From Symbiobacterium terraclitae (lineage in GTDB: Bacteria > Bacillota > Sulfobacillia > Symbiobacteriales > Symbiobacteriaceae): a DNA stretch of 64,000 bases. The stretch lies in NCBI RefSeq assembly GCF_017874315.1, contig NZ_JAGGLG010000010.1, positions 1-64,000 on the forward strand. Direction: 5' to 3'. Under the pieces are notes generated by a model, which had not been told where the DNA came from, searched no databases, and saw only the letters and a program-made list of their open reading frames with translations. Of the stretch, positions 34,392 through 43,473 are shown piece after piece. Numbering within the stretch: position 1 is the stretch's first letter; every line of letters starts with the position of its first letter. The translations under genes were made by a program, and so were the position numbers.

Positions 34392-36688
34392 CAGCGCACC
34401 CCCTTGACTTCCACCGTGGGCGCCATGAACTCGGCCTCGACGGAGAGGTCGTAGCGCAGCTCGATCACCCCGCCGGGCAGCACGAACTGCTGCCAGTCGG
34501 GGAGGACGGTGCGCCGCGCGGCAAGCGGCACCCACTCGCCGCTCAGCTGGTTGCGGACGTAGACCGACATCACGGCCTCCCGCACGGGCCCGCGCAGGTC
34601 GATGGCCACCTCGGCCACCCGGGACGGATCCATCGGCGGCAGGGTGATGACGAAGTGGTGGCTGCCCGCCCGCGCCAGGTAGGCCGACTGCCCGACCAGG
34701 AGCACGGGGTCGGCGTCCACCGGGCGGCCGACGACCACCCCGGCCGGGAGGTCGCCGTCCGCACTGGCGGGGATCGGGTGGAACGAGTAGACCAGGTTCA
34801 CGCCCGAGGCCCGCTTGCCGGGCGGATCGACGCTCGGCTGCGCCAGGGGCGCGTCGGTCCAGCCCAGCACCAGCAGCGAGGAGCCGAGCCTCCCCTGCCC
34901 CGCCTCCCAGACGAAGGCGCGCAGCTCCTCGATGCGCGGGTCACCGTCTGGATCGTACTCCAGCGTGGCCAGGGGGTGGATCCAGTCCTTGGGGTCCAGC
35001 CGGGCTCCGAGGCTGATCCGGAAGGGCTCCGAGGTCTCGCCCGGCCCCAGCGTGCCGATGCCCTCCCTGGACCGGTCGCTGAGGACCTCCACCCCCGTCA
35101 CGACCACCGGCAGGCTGTTGCGGACCCGCCCGGTCACCTCGCCGCCGCTGACGACCAGGTCCACCAGCTCGAGCCCGCCGGACACCGCCACCGGCTCCTC
35201 CAGCGAGAATCCGGTCATGGTGTAGTTGGTCAGTCCGGTGAACTCGACCGCGGCGGCCCCGCCGGCGACGATCCGCGACTGCACGCCGCCCACCACGCTG
35301 GCGGTGCTCAGCACCCGCACGGGAGCGCCGCCGGGCAGGGGCAGCGTGAGCCTTGTCCGCCCTGGGGCGTAGATGCCGACATGGGTGGTCATCACGCCGG
35401 CGTCAGCCCCCGGCACAAGCTCCGTGGTCGTGATCAGGTGGCTGATGCCCGCCTGGAACCGGCCGGCGCCCAGACTGTACACGGCCCCCAGGAAGACCAG
35501 GGAGAGGACGGGCACGGTGAGCCAGGCCCACTCCCGCCGGTCCAGCCGGCGCAGCACCAGGAAGTTGACGGGGCCCACGACGACCAGGTAGCCCGCCAGG
35601 AGGACGCCCACCAGCCAGACGGCGGGAAGCCCCCAGTCGGGGATCCGCTGGATGGCCTGCTGCAGCCGCCAGTCTATCAGCATCACCCGGGGCTTGCCGG
35701 CAGCCGGTGCCACCACCCTGCCCAGGAGCGGTGCGAGCCCATCCCAGCCGGACACGGGCTCCAGCGTGGGGTCGAAGGCCAGGTAGACCACCCGCCCCGA
35801 GCCCACCTGCAGGACGGCAGCCAGCACCGGCGCGCCAGGGGCAGCCTCGCCGGCCGCAGCCTGCCCGGGCTCAGGCGACCCTCCCGCCCACAGGAGGGCG
35901 GAGCCCCGGACGAGCGGGCCGACACTCACGACGCCGGTCACGTCGAGCGCCACCCCGGCCGCGTCGCCGAGCGGAGCCATGGAGACCTCCTGGGTCCCCG
36001 TGATCTCCACGGGCAACAGGCGCTCCGGCAGCGGGCCCAGGGTCCGCTGCCAGTCGGGGCCGCCGAAGAGCAGGAGCGTGCCGCCCCGGGCGACCCAGGC
36101 CTCCAGCGCCTGCAGCTGGCGCGGGGTGAGCGCGCCGGTGTCGAACCCGGCCAGGGCGATGATGTCGAGGCTGCCCAGCAGGGTGGGGCTGTCGGGCAGG
36201 CTGTCCGGTCTGAGCTGCACCACCCGGGCGGTGCCCTCGCCCCCCTGCAGCGTGCCCAGGGCCCCGGCCAGGCCGCCGCCGTCTGCGAGCACGCCGATCA
36301 GCAGCCCCTCGGGCCGCAGCCAGTCGAGTTCAATCGTCCGCTGGTCCACAAGCTCCCCGCCGGCGCGGAGCTCCACCCGCAGCGGCCAGCTCTGCTCGTT
36401 GGGCAGGCTCACCGCCACCCGCTGGGCGCCGCCGGCGGGCAGGCTGTAGGGCAGGGCATACCGGGCGTAAGGCAGGTAGCCCAGGCCGGGGGGAGGGACG
36501 AGCTCCACCGTCACCTCGCCGGCGACAGCCTGGTCCTCGCTCTTCAGATCCACGAAGAGGGTGACCCACTCCCCCTCCTTCGCGCGGCCCTGGAAGGCGG
36601 GTTCTACGCTCATGCCGACACCCGCCGCCGCGGCGGGCGAGGCGGCCAGGAGCACCAACAGGAGTGCCCAGAGCCAAAATCTTCGCAC
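34391..36688 (-). CDS. Large exported membrane-anchored protein of the ABC operon
   Basis: The protein has 765 residues and begins with a signal peptide (LLLVLLAASPAAAA). An extracytoplasmic region of about 330 residues follows, starting with a beta-sandwich (GMSVEPAFQGRAKEGEW) and then a glutamine-amidotransferase-like fold (VARGGTLLLFGGPDW). Two membrane helices come near residues 375-425 (GVLLAGYLVVVGPVNFLVL), and a long outer C-terminal part contains repeated beta domains. GTG 36688 follows GAGGAG. Similar two-helix proteins often sit with ABC-2 transporters in Firmicutes; their function is not established. Confidence 0.6.
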   Translation of the reverse strand: MRRFWLWALLLVLLAASPAAAAGVGMSVEPAFQGRAKEGEWVTLFVDLKSEDQAVAGEVTVELVPPPGLGYLPYARYALPYSLPAGGAQRVAVSLPNEQSWPLRVELRAGGELVDQRTIELDWLRPEGLLIGVLADGGGLAGALGTLQGGEGTARVVQLRPDSLPDSPTLLGSLDIIALAGFDTGALTPRQLQALEAWVARGGTLLLFGGPDWQRTLGPLPERLLPVEITGTQEVSMAPLGDAAGVALDVTGVVSVGPLVRGSALLWAGGSPEPGQAAAGEAAPGAPVLAAVLQVGSGRVVYLAFDPTLEPVSGWDGLAPLLGRVVAPAAGKPRVMLIDWRLQQAIQRIPDWGLPAVWLVGVLLAGYLVVVGPVNFLVLRRLDRREWAWLTVPVLSLVFLGAVYSLGAGRFQAGISHLITTTELVPGADAGVMTTHVGIYAPGRTRLTLPLPGGAPVRVLSTASVVGGVQSRIVAGGAAAVEFTGLTNYTMTGFSLEEPVAVSGGLELVDLVVSGGEVTGRVRNSLPVVVTGVEVLSDRSREGIGTLGPGETSEPFRISLGARLDPKDWIHPLATLEYDPDGDPRIEELRAFVWEAGQGRLGSSLLVLGWTDAPLAQPSVDPPGKRASGVNLVYSFHPIPASADGDLPAGVVVGRPVDADPVLLVGQSAYLARAGSHHFVITLPPMDPSRVAEVAIDLRGPVREAVMSVYVRNQLSGEWVPLAARRTVLPDWQQFVLPGGVIELRYDLSVEAEFMAPTVEVKGVR

Positions 36689-36748
36689 GTTGTCTCCTCC
36701 TCGCAGTTCGCTCGGGGTTGTTGGCCACTCGCCCATCTGGCCTTTGGG

Positions 36749-37507
36749 CTAGTTGCCGCATCCGTCGGGGAAGGTGACCGCTCCCGCGTTGTCCACCCGT
36801 GCGGCCACCTTGTGGTACACATCGCCCATCTCCCACACCACGGTGACGAGCCAGCCGCCCTCCTCCAGCGGGGTCAGTTCGGTGCTGAGCAACGCGCCCC
36901 CCGGAGGCTGGCACTGCCCCGCGTACGCTTCCAGCACCCTTTCCTGGGCCTCGGGCGCCGTCAGGATGCCGGTCGGTACGGCGTCGACCTGCATGCTCTC
37001 CTCCCAGCGCCTGTCTGGGTTGAGGGTCACGGTTCCCTCGAGGTACTTGTCGAAGGTCAGGACCATCTGCCACTGCCCGTTGCGCTCCACGAGGTGGCGC
37101 TCCGCGTGGCGCAGAACATCGCCCGGCAGGGCGAGGTACAGCTCGTGGTTGAGGCGATCGCGGATCTCCCGGTCGGTCAGGAACGGCTCGGGCAGAATGG
37201 CCACGCGGTCGGGCAGCACGATTGCCGCCTTCTCCTCGTAGATGCAGCCGGCGGGACAGTCCATGCCGGGCCCGTGGCGGATCACCACGTAGCTGGCGGG
37301 CGTGCCGTCCACCATCGCCACCCGCTCACTGGCGCAGCGGTTGATCTGGCTCAGTTGCTCCTGGTCGATCACCCGGCGGGAGTCGGGGTCGCAGGTGGAC
37401 GGGTCGATGTGGTACGGCCTGTCGCCGATGACGATATCATCCGCGGCGCCACTGCAACCAGCTGCCGCCAAGAGAACGAGCAGAAGCGCCGTCAATATCT
37501 TCTTCAT
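36749..37507 (-). CDS. Exported lipoprotein of unknown function
   Basis: The 252-residue protein has a clear lipobox (LLAAAGC) after MKKILTALLLV and starts at ATG 37507 behind GGAGGG. The mature part has six further Cys residues, several of which could pair (CDPDSRR, RCASER, DCPAGCIYEE, GQCQPP, DGCGN). I do not recognise a family. It heads the ABC-2 operon, 60 bases before the large exported protein gene, so it may be the surface partner of the exporter or a separate unit. Confidence 0.65.
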   Translation of the reverse strand: MKKILTALLLVLLAAAGCSGAADDIVIGDRPYHIDPSTCDPDSRRVIDQEQLSQINRCASERVAMVDGTPASYVVIRHGPGMDCPAGCIYEEKAAIVLPDRVAILPEPFLTDREIRDRLNHELYLALPGDVLRHAERHLVERNGQWQMVLTFDKYLEGTVTLNPDRRWEESMQVDAVPTGILTAPEAQERVLEAYAGQCQPPGGALLSTELTPLEEGGWLVTVVWEMGDVYHKVAARVDNAGAVTFPDGCGN

Positions 37508-37682
37508 TTCAGAACCCTCCGTTGCTCCATTGACGAAGGCGCTTCCCCGTGCGTTTCAGGCCCCTCCCGATCCTCAGGGCCAGTTCATTCCAAACATCAA
37601 TGGCCGCAAGGAATCGTCGTTCTGCTCACGAAATAGTCATTCTACCCTATTGCCACTCAAGGCAGACCGGTGGTGAGACGTC

Positions 37683-39311
37683 GTGGCAACCCTGGGGCCC
37701 GCGCTCCGGCGGCCGCAGCTGTCGCTGCAGGTCCAGATCGCGCTGCTGGCGGCGGCGCTGGTGCTGGTCTCCGTCTGCGCCGGCACCGTCGTCGTGGCCT
37801 TCTACGCGCTGCGCACGGTGGAGGAGCAGGCCGGCCAGCGGGCGATGCACGTGGCCCGGACCGTGGCGGAGATCACCGACGTGAAGCGCTATGTCGGCCA
37901 GCCCGGCGGCGAGGCGGTCATCCAGCCGATCGCCGAGCGCATCCGCATTGCCAACGGCATGGAGTACGTGGTGGTGATCGACCAGGCCCGGCGCCGGTAC
38001 AGCCACCCGCTCACTGCCCGCATCGGCACCCGCTTCGAGTCCGAGGACGGCGGGCCGGCCTTCGCCGAGCACTCCTACGTCTCCTACGCCCGGGGCGAGC
38101 GGGGCAACAGCGTGCGGGCCTTCGTGCCCATCATGTCCGAGGACCTGCGGGAGCAGGTGGGCGTGGTTCTGGTGGGGGTGATCACGCCCTCGGTGGCCGC
38201 CGTGCTCCACGACCTCCTGCCGCAGCTCACCCTCGCCCTGCTGGTGGCGTCGGCGGTGGGCCTCACCGGTGCCTGGCTCCTGGGCGGCCGCATCAAGCGA
38301 CAGCTCCTGGGCCTGGAGCCGGCGGAGATCGCCCGGAAGCTGCAGGAGCGGGTGGCGATCCTGGACGCGATCGGCGAGGGCGTCGTGGCCATCGACCGGG
38401 AGCAGCGGGTGACGGTGCTGAACGCGGTGGCGCAGCGGGTGCTGGGCGCCGGCCGGGACGCGCTGGGGAAGCCCGTCTCCGAGGTGATCCCCAACAGCCG
38501 GCTGCCGCGGATCCTGGAGACCGCCTCCCCCGAGTTCAACCAGGAGATGGTGCTGGGCAGCACCGAGGTCCTGACCAACCGGGTGCCGGTCTGGCGGAAC
38601 GGCGAGATCATCGGGGCTGTGGCCACTTTCCGGGACCGCACCGAGGTCCACCGCCTGGCCGAGGAGCTGACCGGCGTGCGGGCATTCGTGGAGTCGCTGC
38701 GGGCCCAGAACCACGAGCACATGAACCGGCTGCACACCATCGCCGGCCTGATCCAACTGGGCCGCTACCAGCAGGCCAGCGACTATATTTTCGCCAGCTG
38801 CGAGGAGCAGCAGGAGCAGGCCCGGTTCCTGGCGGGCCACTTTGCGGACCACCGGATCGCCGGCCTGCTGCTGGGCAAGCTGCACCGGGCCCGCGAGCTG
38901 GGGGTCCACCTGGAGCTCGACGCCGGGTGCCACCTGGGGCCCCTGGCCGACCACGACGCCGGTGCGCTGGTCGTAGTGCTCGGGAACCTGGTGGAGAACG
39001 CCATGGAGGCCGTGGCGGGGCTCCCGCCCGAGCGGCGGCGCGTGCACGTGTGGGTTGACGATGACGACGAGGGCGTGATCACGGCGGTGGTGCAGGACTC
39101 CGGTCCGGGCATTCCGCCTGAACTGCAGGAGCAGGTCTGGCAGCCGGGCTTCAGCACCAAGGCGGGGTCCGGGCGGGGGGTCGGGCTGGCCCTGGTCCGG
39201 CGGCGGCTGGAGAGCGCAGGCGGCCAGATCGACCTCGAGACGGGACCCGGGGGCACCCGCTTCACCGTGCGGCTGCCGCGGCGCCAGCCCGGAGCCAGAG
39301 GGGGGGACTGA
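37683..39311 (+). CDS. Sensor histidine kinase, CitA/DcuS/DctS type
   Basis: The 542-residue kinase has two membrane segments (about 18-40 and 175-197) framing an extracellular PAS-like (PDC) domain with RTVAEITDVKRYVG and the GRIGTR-like ligand-site region. A cytoplasmic PAS domain (about 222-320) follows. The kinase core is of the SpoOB-like type, with phospho-acceptor His344 in RAQNHEHMNRLHTIAGLIQLG, and an ATPase domain (DSGPGIP, GRGVGLALV). This group senses di- and tricarboxylates. The GTG start is behind GGTGGTGAG. The regulator gene follows directly. Confidence 0.93.
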   Translation: MATLGPALRRPQLSLQVQIALLAAALVLVSVCAGTVVVAFYALRTVEEQAGQRAMHVARTVAEITDVKRYVGQPGGEAVIQPIAERIRIANGMEYVVVIDQARRRYSHPLTARIGTRFESEDGGPAFAEHSYVSYARGERGNSVRAFVPIMSEDLREQVGVVLVGVITPSVAAVLHDLLPQLTLALLVASAVGLTGAWLLGGRIKRQLLGLEPAEIARKLQERVAILDAIGEGVVAIDREQRVTVLNAVAQRVLGAGRDALGKPVSEVIPNSRLPRILETASPEFNQEMVLGSTEVLTNRVPVWRNGEIIGAVATFRDRTEVHRLAEELTGVRAFVESLRAQNHEHMNRLHTIAGLIQLGRYQQASDYIFASCEEQQEQARFLAGHFADHRIAGLLLGKLHRARELGVHLELDAGCHLGPLADHDAGALVVVLGNLVENAMEAVAGLPPERRRVHVWVDDDDEGVITAVVQDSGPGIPPELQEQVWQPGFSTKAGSGRGVGLALVRRRLESAGGQIDLETGPGGTRFTVRLPRRQPGARGGD

Positions 39312-39313
39312 GC

Positions 39314-40000
39314 GTGGAGACGTTCCGTGTGCTGGTTGTGGAGGACGACCCGATGGTGGCTGAGGTGAACCGCGCCTACGTGGAGGGCGCCGGCCCCTTC
39401 ACCGTGGTGGGCACGGCCCGCACGGCCGCGGAGGGCCTGGAGCTGGCGGCCGCGCTCGCCCCGGACCTGGTGCTGCTGGACATCTACCTGCCCGACATGG
39501 ACGGGCTGGCCGCCCTGCGGGAGATCCGGCGGCGGGAGCTGCCCTGCGACGTGCTGGCCGTCACGGCCGCACGCGACGTGCAGACCGTGCAGGAGGTGCT
39601 GCGGAACGGGGCTGTCGACTACATCATCAAGCCCTTCAAGTTCGAGCGCCTGCAGGCCACGCTCCTGGCCTATGCCCGGATGCGCGCCCGGCTGCGGGAG
39701 TCCGCCGACCTCAGCCAGGCGGAGCTGGACCGGTGGCGGGCGGGACTGGGCGCTGCGCCCGGCGCCCGGCAGGAGCGCTCCCTGCCCAAGGGTCTCACGG
39801 AGTGGACACTGCGACAGGTGCTGCTCTACCTCGTCAACGCCAACCGGCCGCTGTCGGCCGCGGAGGTGGGCAACGGCATCGGACTCGCCCGGGTGACGGT
39901 GCGGCGCTACCTGGACTACCTGGTGCAGGAAGGGCGCCTCGGCGTCGAGTTGCAGTATGCCCCGGTGGGCCGGCCCGTCTACCGGTACTTCCTCCGGTAG
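39314..40000 (+). CDS. CitB/DctR family response regulator
   Basis: The protein has 228 residues: receiver domain with D11, D12 and phospho-acceptor D56 (LVLLDIYLPDMDG), and a C-terminal winged helix (SAAEVGNGIGLARVTVRRYLDYL) typical of the CitB group. It starts at GTG 39314, 3 bases after the kinase stop. The DNA of its last 13 codons forms the left arm of a terminator. It likely controls the binding-protein gene just downstream, whose AT-rich promoter region has paired direct repeats. Confidence 0.93.
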   Translation: METFRVLVVEDDPMVAEVNRAYVEGAGPFTVVGTARTAAEGLELAAALAPDLVLLDIYLPDMDGLAALREIRRRELPCDVLAVTAARDVQTVQEVLRNGAVDYIIKPFKFERLQATLLAYARMRARLRESADLSQAELDRWRAGLGAAPGARQERSLPKGLTEWTLRQVLLYLVNANRPLSAAEVGNGIGLARVTVRRYLDYLVQEGRLGVELQYAPVGRPVYRYFLR

Positions 40001-40019
40001 GGGCCGGCCCACCGGTTTT
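39962..40019 (+). terminator. Terminator partly inside the response regulator gene
   Basis: CCGGTGGGCCGGCCC (39962-39976) pairs perfectly with 40001-40015. Inside it CTACCGG (39979-39985) pairs with CCGGTAG (39994-40000). TTTT follows at 40016. The 22-bp interrupted stem includes the stop codon. Confidence 0.9.
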
Positions 40020-40112
40020 GGTCGCACAATAAGACCGAAATCTACGTTATGTTCCAAATCTATGCTTATCATTACGTCTGGTTATAAGCTACAGACAGGG
40101 AGGCGGTGCCTC
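40020..40112 (+). promoter_or_regulatory. AT-rich control region ahead of dctP
   Basis: This is one of the most AT-rich stretches of the window. It holds direct repeats AAATCTACGTTAT (40038-40050) and AAATCTATGCTTAT (40056-40069), an imperfect palindrome GGTC...GACC (40020-40036), and GGTTATAAG near 40080 as a possible -10. Tandem sites suit binding by the CitB-family regulator encoded just upstream. Confidence 0.5.
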
Positions 40113-41189
40113 ATGCGGAGCACGGCCCGGCGGATCGGGCAGCACCTGCTCCCGCTGCTTATCCTCGCCATAACCCTCCCGATTGGCGGGTGCCTGCCCC
40201 GGCGGGTGGCCGACCACGAGCAGTGGGCGCCGGAGGAGCGCATCATCCTGACGTTCTCCCACGTGGTGGCCGAGCACACCCCAAAGGGGCTGGCGGCCCG
40301 GAAGTTCGCCGACCTGGTCCACGAGCGGACCGGCGGCCGGGTGGAGGTCCAGGTCTTCCCCAACGGCCAGCTGGTGGGCGACGGCGAGGCGGAGATCAGG
40401 GCCCTGCGGGAGGGGCGGGTGGACATGATCGCCCCCTCCACCGGCAAGCTGGCCGAGCTCTTCCCCGAGTGGCAGGTCTTCGACCTCCCCTACGTCTTCG
40501 CGGACCACGACGCCGTGGTCCAGGCGATGGAGGGCGCCATCGGGGAGCGGCTCTTCAAGGTGCTCCGGCGGCGGGGGCTGATGGGCCTCACCATGTGGGA
40601 CAACGGCTTCAAGCAGATGACCTCCGCCGTCCGGCCCCTCATCCACCCCGAGGACTTCGCCGGGCAGCGGTTCCGGGTGCAGCCCTCCCGGGTGCTGGTG
40701 GAGCAGTTCCGCCTGCTGGGGGCCACCGGCCTGACCATCGGCTTCGACGAGACCTACCGGGCGCTGGAGGTCGGCCAGGTCGACGGGCAGGAGAACACCC
40801 CGTCCAACATCTACTCCAAAAAGTTCCACGAGGTCCAGCGGTACATGACGCTCTCCAACCACGGCTACCTGGGCTACGTGGTGATCGTGGACGCCGACCG
40901 GTGGCGGAACCTGGACGAGGAGGTCCGGGAGGTCCTTACCTGGGCGCTGGAGGAGGCTACCCGCTGGAACCGGGAGAACGCCGGCCGGCTCAACGCGGAG
41001 GACCTGGAGCGGATCCGGGCGTCGGGCCACGTGGAGATCCACGAGCAGACGCCCGAGGAGCGGGCTGAGTGGGCCGAAGCGCTCCGGCCGGTCTTCGACT
41101 CGTTCCTCACCACCGTTGACGACGCCGAGCTCAAATTGGCACTGGAGGAGTTGAAGCGCGCCGGCTCCCCCGTGCCAGGTAACCCATAG
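40113..41189 (+). CDS. dctP: TRAP-type C4-dicarboxylate binding lipoprotein, DctP family
   Basis: A 358-residue lipoprotein (lipobox LPIGGC) with DctP-family features: TFSHVVAEHTPKGLAARKFADLV, the FPNGQLVGDGEAEIRAL block, and RVQPSRVLVEQFRLLGA with the carboxylate-binding Arg. ATG 40113 follows GGGAGGCGG. No TRAP permease genes (dctQ, dctM) are nearby. In Bacillus subtilis a DctP-type protein (DctB) works as co-sensor for DctS, so this gene probably feeds the adjacent kinase rather than a transporter. That role is inference. Confidence 0.88.
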   Translation: MRSTARRIGQHLLPLLILAITLPIGGCLPRRVADHEQWAPEERIILTFSHVVAEHTPKGLAARKFADLVHERTGGRVEVQVFPNGQLVGDGEAEIRALREGRVDMIAPSTGKLAELFPEWQVFDLPYVFADHDAVVQAMEGAIGERLFKVLRRRGLMGLTMWDNGFKQMTSAVRPLIHPEDFAGQRFRVQPSRVLVEQFRLLGATGLTIGFDETYRALEVGQVDGQENTPSNIYSKKFHEVQRYMTLSNHGYLGYVVIVDADRWRNLDEEVREVLTWALEEATRWNRENAGRLNAEDLERIRASGHVEIHEQTPEERAEWAEALRPVFDSFLTTVDDAELKLALEELKRAGSPVPGNP

Positions 41190-41219
41190 AGCAAGCAACG
41201 ACCGAAAGGAGAAACCGTG

Positions 41220-42539
41220 ATGAGGAGAGGTCCCGTTCGTGCCCTTGCGCTCCTGATGGCCGTTCTGCTCCTCGCGGGCTGCGGCGGCTCCGCCACGCAG
41301 AGCCCTGGCTCGTCCAGCTCATCCAGTTCCTCCGGCTCATCGGGCTCTGCCGGATCCGGCACCTCGAGCGGCTCGTCCGGCGCATCCAACCCGTCCAGCT
41401 CACAGGCCAATCTCCCCGATGAGATCGAGATCGGCATCATCACCGCCCTCACCGGCTCCGAGGCCAAGTTCGGCGAGGCCCACATGCGGGGCTACCAGAT
41501 CGCCCTGGAGGAGATCAACGCCGCCGGCGGCGTGTTGGGCCGCCCGCTGAAGCTGATCGTCGAGGACGACGCCTCCAAGCCCGAGAACGCCATCTCCGCC
41601 GCTGAGAAGCTGGCCACCCAGACCAAGGTCCCGCTGATCATCGGCTCCTACTCCTCGGCGGCCACGCTGCCCGCGGCGCAGACCGCCACCACCTACCAGG
41701 TGCCCTTCATCGTGCCGACCGCCGCGGCCGACAACATCACCGAATTCGGCTCCAGGTACGTCTTCCGCATCAACTCGCCCTCATCCGAGTACGCATCCAC
41801 AGTCGTCAACTTCCTGATGGACCAGGTCAAGCCCAAGACCATGGCCATCGTCTACGAGAACACCAACTTCGGCACCTCCACCGCCCAGCCGGCCAGGGAG
41901 CTGGCCGAGAAGGCCGGCATCCAGGTCGTGGCCTACGAGGGCTATGCCAAGGGCGCCCCGGACTTCAAGCCGCTGATCACCAAGGTGAAGGCCGCCAACC
42001 CCGACGTGGTCCTCTACGTCTCCTACCTGCTCGACGCCACGCTGCTCATGCGCCAGGCCCGCGAGCTGGACTTCAACCCGAAGGTCTACATCGGCGCAGG
42101 CGCCGGCTTCTCGACCCCGGAGTTCGTGCGTGAGGAGGGCGCCGGCAAGGACGCCGAGTATACGTTCTCCGCCACCCTCTGGACCACAGATGTCGCCTGG
42201 AAGGGCGCCAAGGAGTTCGCCGAGGAGTTCGAGAAGCGCTACGGCGTCGAGCCCGCCTACCACTCGGCCGAGACCCACGCCGCCCTCTACCTCGTGAAGG
42301 ACGTCCTGGAGCGGGCCGGCTCGCTCGACCGTGAGGCGGTCCGCCAGGCCCTCGCCGAGACCGACATGGGGCCGGACGCCACGATCTTCGGGCCGATGAA
42401 GTTCAACGAGAAGGGGCAGAACGCCCACCCGATGCTGGTCACCCAGGTTCAGGACGGCAACTACGTCACCGTCTGGCCCAGCGAGTACGCCGCGGCCGCC
42501 CCCATCCTGCCCACCCCGACCTGGTCCGAGCGGAAGTAA
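41220..42539 (+). CDS. livK: Branched-chain amino acid ABC transporter binding lipoprotein
   Basis: The protein has 439 residues with lipobox LLAGC, then a Ser/Gly-rich linker of about 45 residues, then the LivK/Leu-Ile-Val binding fold (GIITALTGSEAKFGEAHMRG, LEEINAAGGVLGRPL). It captures amino acids outside the membrane and hands them to LivHM. ATG 41220 is 8 bases after AAAGGAG; GTG 41217 directly before it is the alternative. It is the first gene of livKHMGF, 30 bases after dctP. Confidence 0.93.
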   Translation: MRRGPVRALALLMAVLLLAGCGGSATQSPGSSSSSSSSGSSGSAGSGTSSGSSGASNPSSSQANLPDEIEIGIITALTGSEAKFGEAHMRGYQIALEEINAAGGVLGRPLKLIVEDDASKPENAISAAEKLATQTKVPLIIGSYSSAATLPAAQTATTYQVPFIVPTAAADNITEFGSRYVFRINSPSSEYASTVVNFLMDQVKPKTMAIVYENTNFGTSTAQPARELAEKAGIQVVAYEGYAKGAPDFKPLITKVKAANPDVVLYVSYLLDATLLMRQARELDFNPKVYIGAGAGFSTPEFVREEGAGKDAEYTFSATLWTTDVAWKGAKEFAEEFEKRYGVEPAYHSAETHAALYLVKDVLERAGSLDREAVRQALAETDMGPDATIFGPMKFNEKGQNAHPMLVTQVQDGNYVTVWPSEYAAAAPILPTPTWSERK

Positions 42540-42597
42540 GGAAGAGCGACGGCGCCCGGCGCACAGCCGGGCGCCGTGGAGAAAAGGGGTTGAACGC

Positions 42598-43473
42598 GTG
42601 GAACTTCTCGCACAGCTGCCGCAGAACCTGGTGAGCGGCCTCCTGCTGGGCGGCATGTACGCGCTGATCGGCGTGGGGCTCGCCCTGGTCTTCGGCGTGA
42701 TGGACATCGTGAACCTGGCCCACGGCGCCTTCCTCATGGTGGGCATGTACACCACCTATCTGCTGGTGAACCACCTCGGCCTCGACCCCTACCTGGGCAT
42801 CCTGGTCAGCGGCCCGATCCTGTTCGTCCTGGGCATGCTGATCCAGCGGCTGGTGATCAAGCGCATCGCCACCGCGTCGCACATGAACCAGATCCTGCTC
42901 ACCGTGGGCCTCTCCATGGTGCTCGTCAACACGGCGCAGCTGCTCTTCACCGCCGACTACCGCCAGATCCGGACCAGCTACGCCGAGACGGTCATCCGCA
43001 TCGGCAGCGTCTCCATGAACCTGGCCTACATCATCTCCTTCTTCCTCGCGGTGGCCATCACCGTCGGCCTCTACCTCTACCTCATGAAGTCCGAGTTCGG
43101 GCGGGCGCTCCGGGCCACGTCGCAGGACATCCACGCCGCCCAGCTGATGGGCGTCAACGTGCAGAACGTCCAGATGACGGCCTTCGGCCTCGGCATGGCG
43201 CTGGCCGGCGCCGCCGGCGCCCTGCTCACCCCGGTCTACTACCTCTACCCCACCGTCGGTGAGAACTTCGGCCTGAAGGCCTTCACCATGGTGGTGCTCG
43301 GCGGCATGGGCAGCGTGGTCGGCGCCGCGCTGGGCGGCGTCACCCTCGCCCTGGCCGAATCGCTGGGCCAGATCTTCGTCGGCCACGAGCTCAAGGATGC
43401 CATCGGCTTCTTCGTCTTCATCCTGGTCCTGCTCTTCAAGCCGGAGGGGCTGTTCGGGAGGGCACGGGCATGA
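42598..43473 (+). CDS. livH: Branched-chain amino acid ABC transporter permease
   Basis: The 291-residue membrane protein has about eight helices and the LivH signatures GGMYALIGVGLALVFGVMDIVNLAHG and FTMVVLGGMGSVVGAALGG. It pairs with LivM. GTG 42598 follows AAAAGGGG; livM overlaps its end by 4 bases. Confidence 0.95.
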   Translation: MELLAQLPQNLVSGLLLGGMYALIGVGLALVFGVMDIVNLAHGAFLMVGMYTTYLLVNHLGLDPYLGILVSGPILFVLGMLIQRLVIKRIATASHMNQILLTVGLSMVLVNTAQLLFTADYRQIRTSYAETVIRIGSVSMNLAYIISFFLAVAITVGLYLYLMKSEFGRALRATSQDIHAAQLMGVNVQNVQMTAFGLGMALAGAAGALLTPVYYLYPTVGENFGLKAFTMVVLGGMGSVVGAALGGVTLALAESLGQIFVGHELKDAIGFFVFILVLLFKPEGLFGRARA

